A stretch of 64,000 nt of DNA from JANQSP01 sp965237565 (lineage in GTDB: Bacteria > Bdellovibrionota > Bdellovibrionia > Bdellovibrionales > UBA1609). A program made the position numbers and the translations under genes. This document shows positions 56,945 through 64,000 of this stretch, one piece after another. Under the pieces are notes generated by a model that saw nothing but the letters and a program-made list of their open reading frames with translations, had not been told where the DNA came from and did not search any database. The stretch covers positions 1,267,857 through 1,331,856 of the forward strand of contig OZ250145.1 of the NCBI GenBank assembly GCA_965237565.1, read 5' to 3'. How positions within the stretch are numbered: the stretch's first letter is position 1; every line of letters starts with the position of its first letter.

Positions 56945-58486
56945 ATGAGATATGCATTCGGCAAAGTATTTTTCTTCCTGTTTTTGTTTCTTCACTTAAG
57001 CGTCAAGGCCAACTTACCCATATTTCATATCGCCGCTTATGAAATTCTTAAGCAACACGAAACTGAAGGCGTAACCAATTTATATCATCTAATTCTTTCT
57101 CAAGAAAATTTTTTAAAAAAAATCCTTAACGATAAAAATACCCTTGATGGAGCGATGAAGGAAACCCTATTTTTTAGTTACCTCAACACAAGAATTGATC
57201 CCCTATATATACAGCTGAGAGACGGACACACATACACATTGCCAACTCTATATAATTCTTCAAAAATTTGGCAAATGAATATAGGCTTTGCAAAGACAGA
57301 GGAAGACATCCTCTTAGAAATCGCAAGGAAAATGGAGCCAATTCTGGTAAACACCAAACTGCTGATGGATAGTTCGGACACAGGCTCCGCTCTTTTTGTA
57401 AAGGGACTCATTCAAATCATGGAAGGGAAAAAGAAAGCAGGATGGAAAAGTATCATGGAAGCGAAAAAAAAAGGCTACCCTCTAGCTTACATCTATGAAG
57501 CCCAATCCATTTTACCTAAAGAAGAAAACTTAGAAGATCCAAACTATATAAAAAAAATGGAAGAGATTTACCAACTCTTGCTGGAGGTAAATGAAAAAAA
57601 ATCGAGCTCTCATAGTATTATAAAACAGGCCGCTAAGGATGAAATTGTAGAAAATTCTGGCTTGGATTTTCTTCTTGGTATCTTGGCTCTCGATCTAAAA
57701 AAGAGATCCACTGCCATTATCTATCTAGAGAAAAATATCAAAAAGGACCAAGTTCTTGTAAAAGAATCACGCGCCTTTTTGGGAACACTATACTACTATA
57801 AAGGAAAATTTAATAAATCAAAGCAACATCTGCTAGCTGTCAAGGATGCTTCCCAAATAAAACCCTTATTGATAGAACTCTACATCAAAGACAAAGAATA
57901 TGGGAAAGCCATTAAGGAGCTCACAGAGATTGTGACTCACTGGGGACAATACGGAGACAAACCTGTAATAGCCTCTGCTTTTTGGCTTAGCTATCTGATA
58001 GCAAAATATGAGAAGAACACTGAGGATAACAAATTGGACTCTTACCTATGGGCCAGTAGGGCTATGAATTTGTATGAAGCAAGCAAATTAAAACCACACA
58101 CCATACATCCCATGACGGGCACGTATATAATACCTGAATCTGATTTTAAAATAGGAGAGATAAAAACTGTCTCTTCTAGACATTTGGGTACAAAATTTCC
58201 AAACATTGAAAAGATCCCGCATTGGTCAGAAATTCTGGCATTATCGAATCTAAAAAAACAGACGATAAGTAGTTATGAAGAGATCCTTAAGACTTGGCTA
58301 ACTGAGCTGGAAAAACAGCTTACGAAGGAACAGTTAACCAAATTGCAATCAACCGGAGATGAACTGTTTATTCTATCTTATTCAGACAGAAAAATGAGAA
58401 ATCAAAATCCCATGTCATTTCGTGTTCCTGAGCAGGGGAAATCCGTGACACATTGTAAGAACACCTTTAGTAAAACAATACATTAA
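56945..58486 (+). CDS. exported TPR/Sel1-like helical-repeat protein
   Basis: 513 residues with a signal peptide (VFFFLFLFLHLSVKA). The middle is built of helix pairs with TPR/Sel1-like features (GWKSIMEAKKKGYPLAYIYEAQ; FLLGILALDLKKRSTAIIYLEKNIKKDQ; AFLGTLYYYKGKFNKSKQHLL). Function unknown, probably periplasmic. It ends just ahead of tRNA-Ser. Confidence 0.7.
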   Translation: MRYAFGKVFFFLFLFLHLSVKANLPIFHIAAYEILKQHETEGVTNLYHLILSQENFLKKILNDKNTLDGAMKETLFFSYLNTRIDPLYIQLRDGHTYTLPTLYNSSKIWQMNIGFAKTEEDILLEIARKMEPILVNTKLLMDSSDTGSALFVKGLIQIMEGKKKAGWKSIMEAKKKGYPLAYIYEAQSILPKEENLEDPNYIKKMEEIYQLLLEVNEKKSSSHSIIKQAAKDEIVENSGLDFLLGILALDLKKRSTAIIYLEKNIKKDQVLVKESRAFLGTLYYYKGKFNKSKQHLLAVKDASQIKPLLIELYIKDKEYGKAIKELTEIVTHWGQYGDKPVIASAFWLSYLIAKYEKNTEDNKLDSYLWASRAMNLYEASKLKPHTIHPMTGTYIIPESDFKIGEIKTVSSRHLGTKFPNIEKIPHWSEILALSNLKKQTISSYEEILKTWLTELEKQLTKEQLTKLQSTGDELFILSYSDRKMRNQNPMSFRVPEQGKSVTHCKNTFSKTIH

Positions 58487-58551
58487 GACCCGATCTTGTG
58501 ATCCCTGTATCGTTCATGGTAACACTTAATTGGATTGGCTGGGCATCATAA

Positions 58552-58642
58552 GGAGGGGTGGCCGAGTGGTTGAAGGCGCACGCTTGGAAAGCGTGTAAAT
58601 GCTTAAAACATTTCGAGGGTTCGAATCCCTCTCCCTCCGCCA
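58552..58642 (+). tRNA. tRNA-Ser (GGA)
   Basis: A 91-nt class II tRNA with long variable arm: acceptor GGAGGGG/TCCCTCC, anticodon GGA in CTTGGAAAG, T-loop TTCGAAT, CCA encoded. A partial inverted copy of its 3' end lies at 61478-61508. Confidence 0.97.
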
Positions 58643-58796
58643 AAGCTGGAATAATAGTAAATTGAGCATAAAAAATAATCTTACACCTCATTGGCATCAG
58701 CGATTTATCTGGTCACTTTGGCCTAGAGCAAAGTTTGATGGATATCTAAAATAGATTATTTATTTAATCTTCATTTGGCTCTACTTCTTCAATTCT

Positions 58797-59590
58797 TTAT
58801 TTTTTCTTTGAAGTAGCACGTTTTCTTGTAACAATGGGTTCTTTGAAAATATCGGGTACTTTTGAAGGTCGTATAATTCGTTTGACTTTAACAAGACTGA
58901 CAATAGGTATGAATACATCAGTAATCCATTCATACATTTTAGCTGCTCTTGTTATTGGCTTATAACAATTTAATAGGAGATTTGCTTCTTTCATAGTATT
59001 ATATATAGACATAAATAAATCCGTTGAGATATTACCAAGAAAAGCCGGCATGGCACTTTCGTCTTTTTTAGTTTCGAGTTGTTGGGCCTTCGCATATTCA
59101 ACAGAGAAATAATTAATCATTAAATCAAAGGAACCTATTGTACCTTGAGTGATTGCGGATAATAAATCATCACCGGTGTGCCTATATACCCAAAGAACAG
59201 AATCTACAATCCCTCCGCCACATTTTTCTATAATATCCAAAAATCGAACAAGTCCCTTAAGTTTTACAAGCTGGCTGAAAAGTATTAGCATCTGGCTGAG
59301 AAATATTAGTATCTAGCTGAGAAATATTAGTATCTAGCTGAGAAATATTAGTATCTAGCTGAGAAATATTAGTATCTAGCTGAGAAATATTAGTATCTAG
59401 CTGAGAAATATTAGTATCTAGCTGAGAAATATTAGTATCTAGCTGAGAAATATTAGTATCTAGCTGAGAAATATTAGTATCTAGCTGAGAAATATTAGTA
59501 TCTAGCTGAGAAGTATCAGCAAAAATTAAGGGATTAAAAAAAATAAAACTATTGTTCCAATCCTGTAATTAAAATTTTATTTTTTTTCAT
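58797..59590 (-). pseudogene. frameshifted paralogue of 59663-60802 with a heptad-repeat insert
   Basis: On the minus strand ATG 59590 opens MKKNKILI like the neighbour's MKNKILI leader, but the frame stops after 13 codons. A second frame continues the leader (FFNPLIFA) into about ten TNISQLD heptads and stops near 59245. A third frame, open from ATG 59291 to 58797 (164 codons), carries the body: CGGGIVDSVLW, MINYFSVEY. It matches CGGGVVDSVVG and LTNYFSVEF of the neighbour. Two frameshifts thus separate leader, repeats and body. The 164-codon part could still be made, without a signal peptide. Ending Lys/Arg-rich. Confidence 0.65.
59290..59512 (-). repeat. 21-bp tandem repeat (TNISQLD heptads)
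   Basis: About ten and a half nearly perfect copies of TATCTAGCTGAGAAATATTA plus G (plus strand). On the minus strand one frame reads the heptad TNISQLD over and over, a coiled-coil-like pattern. It has no spacers and is not a CRISPR. Confidence 0.93.
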
Positions 59591-59662
59591 CTGTGCGTAA
59601 ATAACCACTTATTTTTTTGTTTCGCTATTTTTTATAAAGGCTTCTTCGGATTGATGAAAGGC

Positions 59663-60802
59663 TTAATTAGGAGGTTTTTTCTTTCCTGATGGTACTGCTT
59701 CCAGAGTTACCGTTTTCTTAGCTACTGCTTTCTTAGCTACTGCTTTCTTAGCTACTGCTTTCTTAGCTACTGCTTTCTTAGCTACTGCTTTCTTAGCTAC
59801 TGCTTTCTTAGCTACTGCTTTCTTAGCTACTGCTTTCTTAGCTACTGCTTTCTTAGCTACTGCTTTCTTAGCTACTGCTTTCTTAGCTACTGCTTTCTTA
59901 GCTACTGCTTTCTTAGCTACTGCTTTCTTAGCTACTGCTTTCTTAGCTACTGCTTTCTTAGCTACTGCTTTCTTAGCTACTGCTTTCAGAGTTACCGTTT
60001 TCTTAGCTGCTGCTGCTTCCCGAACTGCCAGGTCCTTAGCTGCTGCTGCTTCCCGAACTGCCAGGTCCTTAGCTGCTGCTTTCTTAGCTGCTTTCTTAGC
60101 TACTGCACCTCTGACTTTTACAAAAATACCAACAGGTATACCCAGATCAGTTAGGAGTTTACATACTTTAGTTGTTGCTGTTTTTAAATTATAACAACTA
60201 AATCTTGCATCTGTTTCTTTTATACTCTTAGCTGCATACTCAAGTAAATCCACTGAAAGATAAACAGCCAAAGCTGCGGCAGCACGTGCCGTTTGACCTC
60301 GTGGCGTTTGACCTCGTGGCGGTTGTTGACCTCGTGGCGTATTAAAGGCCCTTGCATCTTCTTCTTTCACTATTTTTAATTCTTTTTCAAACTCAACAGA
60401 AAAATAATTGGTTAGTGAATTAAATTGCCGTCCTGTCTTTTCAAGGATTGTACCACCTTTAGCGTTCTCATATATCCAAATACTCCCAGACTTTAAGAGA
60501 TTAAAAATACCTACAACAGAATCTACAACCCCTCCTCCACAACCTGTAATCACATTCCAAGACGTAACTTCAAGTTTTTCTTCTGACTTTGTACAATCTA
60601 TTTTTTTTTCTTTAGGGATGTCTTTGCACTCAGGAACAGATAGCATCAGTTGGCATGTTTTTACATAGGTGCCTTTTGCTGTGCCAAGTTGACTACTAAC
60701 ACAATCCACACATTCTGTTTCATCATCATCATGACTGGCAAAAATTAAGGGACTTAAAAAAAATAGAACAATCGTTCCAATAATTAAAATTTTATTTTTC
60801 AT
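59663..60802 (-). CDS. secreted protein with a long AKKAV-repeat basic tail
   Basis: 379 residues. The signal peptide (ILIIGTIVLFFLSPLIFA) is followed by an acidic Cys-bearing start (HDDDETECVDCVSSQ). A body contains TGCGGGVVDSVVGIF and NSLTNYFSVEFEKEL, shared with the broken gene downstream, and a short RGQ/Pro tract. Residues ~235-365 are Lys/Ala/Val: two DLAVREAAAAK units, then about 18 AVAKK pentapeptides bracketed by two KKTVTL-x-AV copies. The tail resembles histone H1-like sequences yet follows an export signal, so it may bind polyanions such as DNA or lipopolysaccharide outside the cell. This is inference. Confidence 0.75.
   Translation of the reverse strand: MKNKILIIGTIVLFFLSPLIFASHDDDETECVDCVSSQLGTAKGTYVKTCQLMLSVPECKDIPKEKKIDCTKSEEKLEVTSWNVITGCGGGVVDSVVGIFNLLKSGSIWIYENAKGGTILEKTGRQFNSLTNYFSVEFEKELKIVKEEDARAFNTPRGQQPPRGQTPRGQTARAAAALAVYLSVDLLEYAAKSIKETDARFSCYNLKTATTKVCKLLTDLGIPVGIFVKVRGAVAKKAAKKAAAKDLAVREAAAAKDLAVREAAAAKKTVTLKAVAKKAVAKKAVAKKAVAKKAVAKKAVAKKAVAKKAVAKKAVAKKAVAKKAVAKKAVAKKAVAKKAVAKKAVAKKAVAKKAVAKKAVAKKTVTLEAVPSGKKKPPN
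59713..59990 (-). repeat. 15-bp coding minisatellite (AVAKK repeats)
   Basis: About 18 near-identical 15-bp units (TTTCTTAGCTACTGC on the plus strand), frame-preserving, inside the AKKAV-tail gene. Confidence 0.95.
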
Positions 60803-60804
60803 AT

Positions 60805-61302
60805 TTAGATACCAATATTATATTGGTTGAATAAACTTTTAATCATAGCCATTTTTTTATTTTTATTTTTATTTTTTGGTTGAACATAAAGTATAATAGT
60901 TAATGTTTTAGGATCATATTTACGGACTTCATAAAAATAAGTCTCTTGCTTTCGAAGGTCTGTATAAAATCCTTCGATATGGAGAACCGTAGAACCATTT
61001 TTTTGCCTTTGCCATTTATAACTTGTGACAGTCCAATTTTTCATACCAGCTATAACCATCAAGTCTCTTTTTTGTTTCATTCTTTGTGAAAAATTTAATC
61101 TGAAGTTTTTTAAATCACTAGCTGTTGCTTTTCTTATGATTTGAACAGAAGCGTAAATATCAGGGCGTTTTTTTGATTTTGCTGTAAAAGAGCTTAGATT
61201 TCCTTCAGTTCTCAACATTTTCCAATCACTATCAAAAGTTTGAATGGCATAAGCGTTTAAACAAAGAGTGGATACCAACAACACAATCGAGATAATTTTC
61301 AT
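60805..61302 (-). CDS. small exported protein of unknown function
   Basis: 165 residues from ATG 61302, which has GGGGAGG six bases upstream; the longer frame from 61368 lacks this. The signal peptide ends LCLNAYA. The mature part alternates strands and helices (WTVTSYKWQRQKNGSTVLHIEGFYTDL; YFYEVRKYDPKTLTIILYVQP), like small periplasmic domains that bind lipids or proteins. Family not recognised. It lies just upstream of the AKKAV-tail gene on the same strand (two-base gap) and so is probably its operon partner. Confidence 0.72.
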   Translation of the reverse strand: MKIISIVLLVSTLCLNAYAIQTFDSDWKMLRTEGNLSSFTAKSKKRPDIYASVQIIRKATASDLKNFRLNFSQRMKQKRDLMVIAGMKNWTVTSYKWQRQKNGSTVLHIEGFYTDLRKQETYFYEVRKYDPKTLTIILYVQPKNKNKNKKMAMIKSLFNQYNIGI

Positions 61303-61477
61303 GCAAGCCTCCCCACAAACAATCAAATGGATGCTATGAAGTATATGTATTGATCGGTTTTCATTCAACTAGACTGAAGTTAAAACAAGACATAATACTA
61401 GGGTTATTATTTAATTTATTGTTTTTATTATGTTATTTGAATACGCTTCTTTGTTTAGAAGTTGTATCACCTCACTT

Positions 61478-61508
61478 TGGCGGAGAAAGAGGGGGATTTG
61501 AACCCTAT
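61478..61508 (-). pseudogene. tRNA-Ser 3'-end remnant
   Basis: On the minus strand GGGTTCAAATCCCCCTC, then CTCCGCCAAAG, matches the T-arm, acceptor and first downstream bases of the tRNA-Ser at 58552-58642 (GGGTTCGAATCCCTCTC...CTCCGCCAAAG). Only about 30 bases remain and no anticodon arm is present. Orientation is opposite to the intact tRNA. Confidence 0.65.
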
Positions 61509-61644
61509 AATAAGAAGCTTTGAAGGATATTTTTCAAGCGAAGAGATCACACTATTAATTCGTACTAAACTTAAGTATTTTCATACCCTTCGTAAAGATG
61601 ATCCAATGAGGTTTACCTTGATTATTGCGAGTGGAAACATTTGA
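61509..61644 (+). pseudogene. fragment of a 35-residue-repeat gene
   Basis: Reads IIRSFEGYFSSEEITLL then IRTKLKYFHTLRKDDPMRF, matching one unit of the solenoid family (compare VISYLEGFLDKKTIKDM). It joins directly to the tRNA-Ser remnant and has no start of its own, so it is a relic. A nearby stretch (61644-61662) also resembles 63293-63311 of the last gene. Confidence 0.5.
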
Positions 61645-62018
61645 TAGAACAACTAGAAAAATGAAATGCTTGCTCTTCCAGCAACAATACAATCAGAATT
61701 TGAGATTAGGGAGGATGGTAGAATTTTAAAGAATGGTAGAAAATGGATGCTTGACTAGGAATGGTAAGATCACATAAAAAATAGCAAAATGATGTCTGCT
61801 CTCTCAGAGATAAAATAATAAAAAAATTGGTTCAAAATTTAGTTTTGTAGAAAATTTTACATTATAAAATATCCTTCTAAGGATAGTAAAAATTACACAA
61901 ATTAGTGAAATTCATGAGTAATGTTTACACAAATCAATGAAACTTATAAATAAAGCTTAAATGGATGATACAAATTATAGTAGCTTACTCGATTATTATG
62001 ATGCTAAAAACATATTTT
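61645..62018. other. intergenic stretch with decayed repeat-gene sequence
   Basis: About 370 AT-rich bases. The first part keeps short similarity to the solenoid genes (GAACAACTAGAAAAATGA near 61648). The rest shows no open frame or RNA gene. It presumably includes the promoter for the following gene. Confidence 0.4.
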
Positions 62019-62405
62019 ATGAAATATTTATCACTTTCTTTTTTTATTTTATTTTTAACTTTTTCTCCGATAGTTTTCTCTTCGACGGTTTGTGAAAATA
62101 CTTTTTCTTCTGCCTCCCTTGCGTTTATTGATTATGCAAGAAAGCATTTAGGAAGAAATTGGCAAAAAAAAATGGATGCCGATTGGGAAAAACAAATAAA
62201 AGAACACGCAACGAATTGGACGTATGAAAATGCTATAGAGTTTTTAAATTTTTTAGAAAATCATATGGGACGAGAAATGCTTATTGAAAAAATGAACAAT
62301 AACCTTCTGCATGTTGCGATGATCAAATTAGAAGACTTAGAACCTGCAGTGAAATTTATGGAAAAATACCTTACGAAAGAAGAGATCATTCAAAACATAT
62401 TGTAA
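62019..62405 (+). CDS. secreted 35-residue-repeat protein, truncated
   Basis: About 128 residues from ATG 62019 (longer frames start at 61965 or 61998). The signal peptide is followed by VCENTFS (Cys-x-x-x-Phe variant) and the family's N-terminal module (FIDYARKHLGRNWQKKM). Then come one full repeat and part of another, ending at EYLTKEEIIQNIL-type sequence with a stop. It aligns closely with the next gene, which has many more repeats, so this looks like a duplicate cut short. No clear ribosome-binding site. Confidence 0.6.
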   Translation: MKYLSLSFFILFLTFSPIVFSSTVCENTFSSASLAFIDYARKHLGRNWQKKMDADWEKQIKEHATNWTYENAIEFLNFLENHMGREMLIEKMNNNLLHVAMIKLEDLEPAVKFMEKYLTKEEIIQNIL

Positions 62406-62533
62406 AAGAGCACAGTGAAATATAATAAACAAAGAAAATTATGATACGTATAGGTAAGAGAATATTTTAATCCACTGAATACAAACTATATAATAAAATA
62501 TATAAAAAACTATTAACATATTAAAAATAAGAG

Positions 62534-64000
62534 TTGCATATTAAATATCTATCACTTTCTTTTTTTATTCTATTTTTCACTCTTTCTCCGATAGCTTTCT
62601 CTTCAACGGCCTGTAAAGATACTTTTTCTTCTGCCTCCTCTGTGTTTATTAATTATGCAAGAAAACATTTAGGAGAAAATTGGCAAGAAGAAATGAGTCC
62701 TCATTGGGAAAAAGAAATACAAAAAAATACAGTTTATTGGTCACAAAAAGATGCTGTAAAATTTTTAGATTTTTTAGAAAAATTTATAGGAAGTAATTAT
62801 ATAATAAACCAAATAAAATCTCCTTCTTATTTAAAAAAAATGAATTACGACCTATTTATACAAAAATTGAATTTCTATACATTCTATATCGGAGAATCAG
62901 CCGTTAAAGAGCGACTCAAACAATCTTTAGCAGGATTTAGTAATACCCCTCCGATTCATGCAATGAAACCAGCTATTGAATTATTAGAAACATACATAGG
63001 AAAAGAAGGAGTGAAAAAAAATATGATACGTAATTTGTGGACTTTTAAGTATCTTCATTTCGATGAATTAAAAAAGGCTATAGAATTTTTAGAAAATCAT
63101 ATTGGACGGGAAAATCTTATTGAAAAAATGAACAATAATCTTTTGTATGTAGTAGCTATCAGGTTAAAAAAATTAAAACCTGTATTAGAATTTATGGAAG
63201 AATACCTGACAAAAAAAGAAATCTCTAAAATTATACATGATAGGCGCTATGGTCTTCATCTTGCTCATGTAGATAAATTAAGGCCTTTGGTGGAACAACT
63301 AGAAAAAATGATGAACAAAGAAAATTTAGTGCATATAATGAGAGTACATTTCGATCTATTAGCTGTATCTAATATAAAAATCTTAATGTCTGTTATAGAA
63401 TTTTTGAAAGAATATCTCACAAAAAATGAGATCAACGATTTGGCGAAAAAACAATATCACGGTCTATTGAGAATTCGTTTGAATGAATCAAAATCAAATA
63501 TAGCATTTATAGAAAGCTATATTGGGCGAAAAGCTGTAATTCAAAAAATAAAACATTCTCTGAAAAGCTTTGTTAGCTTTAATTCAAAAGAACTCATACA
63601 AGCTGTTGAATTTGTGCAAGCTCATATTGGAAGAGATCGTGTCATTGAAAATATGAATCGTAATTTAGAGTCATTTACAAGCGTAAAATTTAAAGAATTA
63701 AAATTAGTTATTTCATATCTAAAACAATATATCGGAACAGAAACTGTTGCTCATATGATGAGAAAAAATATTTTGAGCTTTGGTCTTAAAAAAATTAATG
63801 CATTAAATTTAGCTATCAAATATTTAGAAAAATATATAGGAAAAAAATCAACTCGTGAAATAATAAAGAGAGACCTTCCAACTTTGAGTAGAATAAAGCT
63901 TAATGAATTGAAACTTATTATAGACTTTTTAGAAAAATTAATAGGAAGTGAAAAAACAAAAGAAAAAATACGAACCCAACTGTATTTATTTCCTTACATA
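62534..64000 (+). CDS. secreted 35-residue-repeat (solenoid) protein, 3' end beyond window
   Basis: The frame is open for 489 codons to the right edge. The ATG of the preceding paralogue (ATGAAATAT) is ATTAAATAT here. The nearest recognised start is TTG 62534, two codons upstream and right after an in-frame TAA, so initiation may be weak or the gene inactive. The signal peptide ends near FSST and is followed by ACKDTFS (Cys-Lys-x-x-Phe). The N-terminal module (FINYARKHLGENWQEEM) is shared with the genes at 62019 and 34541. At least ten 35-residue helical repeats follow (for example LKKAIEFLENHIGRENLIEK). Function unknown. Confidence 0.68.
   Translation, partial: MHIKYLSLSFFILFFTLSPIAFSSTACKDTFSSASSVFINYARKHLGENWQEEMSPHWEKEIQKNTVYWSQKDAVKFLDFLEKFIGSNYIINQIKSPSYLKKMNYDLFIQKLNFYTFYIGESAVKERLKQSLAGFSNTPPIHAMKPAIELLETYIGKEGVKKNMIRNLWTFKYLHFDELKKAIEFLENHIGRENLIEKMNNNLLYVVAIRLKKLKPVLEFMEEYLTKKEISKIIHDRRYGLHLAHVDKLRPLVEQLEKMMNKENLVHIMRVHFDLLAVSNIKILMSVIEFLKEYLTKNEINDLAKKQYHGLLRIRLNESKSNIAFIESYIGRKAVIQKIKHSLKSFVSFNSKELIQAVEFVQAHIGRDRVIENMNRNLESFTSVKFKELKLVISYLKQYIGTETVAHMMRKNILSFGLKKINALNLAIKYLEKYIGKKSTREIIKRDLPTLSRIKLNELKLIIDFLEKLIGSEKTKEKIRTQLYLFPYI

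Noticed and set aside
58467..58697. Minus-strand frame over tRNA-Ser containing EGEGFEPSK
   Set aside because: Typical translation of a tRNA gene; the tRNA explains the sequence.
59290..59512. Possible CRISPR array
   Set aside because: The 21-bp units are directly adjacent with no spacers, and no cas genes are present; it is a coding tandem repeat.
58552..61508. Integrated element bounded by attL/attR at tRNA-Ser
   Set aside because: The two tRNA-Ser copies are inverted, not direct, and no integrase or mobility gene lies between them; kept only as an observation.
61462..61644. 60-codon plus-strand gene
   Set aside because: Its first part is the reverse of a tRNA-Ser 3' end and the rest is a fragment of the solenoid repeat; it is a chance fusion of remnants.

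Overview
The window comes from an AT-rich, Gram-negative bacterium. Lipoproteins, apolipoprotein N-acyltransferase (Lnt) and many signal peptides show an outer-membrane lifestyle. The gene repertoire (PutA of about 1000 residues, miaB followed by a bifunctional-nuclease-like gene, a basic N-terminal tail protein, a single-domain Fis-type regulator, TPR lipoprotein-like genes) looks deltaproteobacterial in the old sense, perhaps a Bdellovibrionota or Myxococcota relative. This placement is an inference; the 16S gene at 22428-23942 would settle it.

Layout. 1-1153 is the start of an isovaleryl-CoA-dehydrogenase-like gene. 1.3-4.6 kb carries an IscA-type protein, a glycosyltransferase and a polyamine pair (a eukaryotic-type S-adenosylmethionine decarboxylase plus spermidine synthase). 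4.9-20.6 kb holds a large secreted hydrolase, lnt, lipoproteins, a metzincin-like lipoprotein, putA, a TPR protein, a Fis-like regulator, two Bor-like lipoproteins, tRNA-Cys and a ComM/YifB ATPase. 21.0-25.8 kb holds 16S rRNA and tRNA-Ile with no 23S or 5S following, flanked on both sides by paralogous secreted repeat proteins. 26-36 kb is accessory: a flavin monooxygenase, a DUF2157/GDYXXLXY pair, DoxX, and secreted repeat proteins (octapeptide and DEFE repeats, 35-residue helical repeats, collagen-like repeats). 36.3-58.6 kb is mostly core: bcp, tRNA-His, tRNA-Pro, lipB, a long minus-strand unit (basic protein-miaB-BFN-guaB-guaA-dnaE), thiolase plus 3-oxoacid CoA-transferase, mrp, tRNA-Arg, an RRM protein, FKBP, a methyltransferase, a PPP phosphatase and tRNA-Ser. 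58.7-64 kb is accessory again: a broken heptad-repeat gene, an AKKAV-repeat secreted protein, a tRNA-Ser remnant and a decaying array of 35-residue-repeat genes running off the right edge.

How genes work together. Leucine or fatty-acid-type acyl-CoA oxidation, acetoacetyl-CoA thiolase, CoA-transferase and PutA suggest growth on amino acids. The most unusual feature is a set of secreted, internally repetitive proteins from at least three unrelated fold types. They share a short Cys-Lys-x-x-Phe motif just after the signal peptide. Several exist as multiple, truncated or broken copies, as expected of a fast-evolving exported repertoire, possibly for contact with other cells. That role is inferred only.
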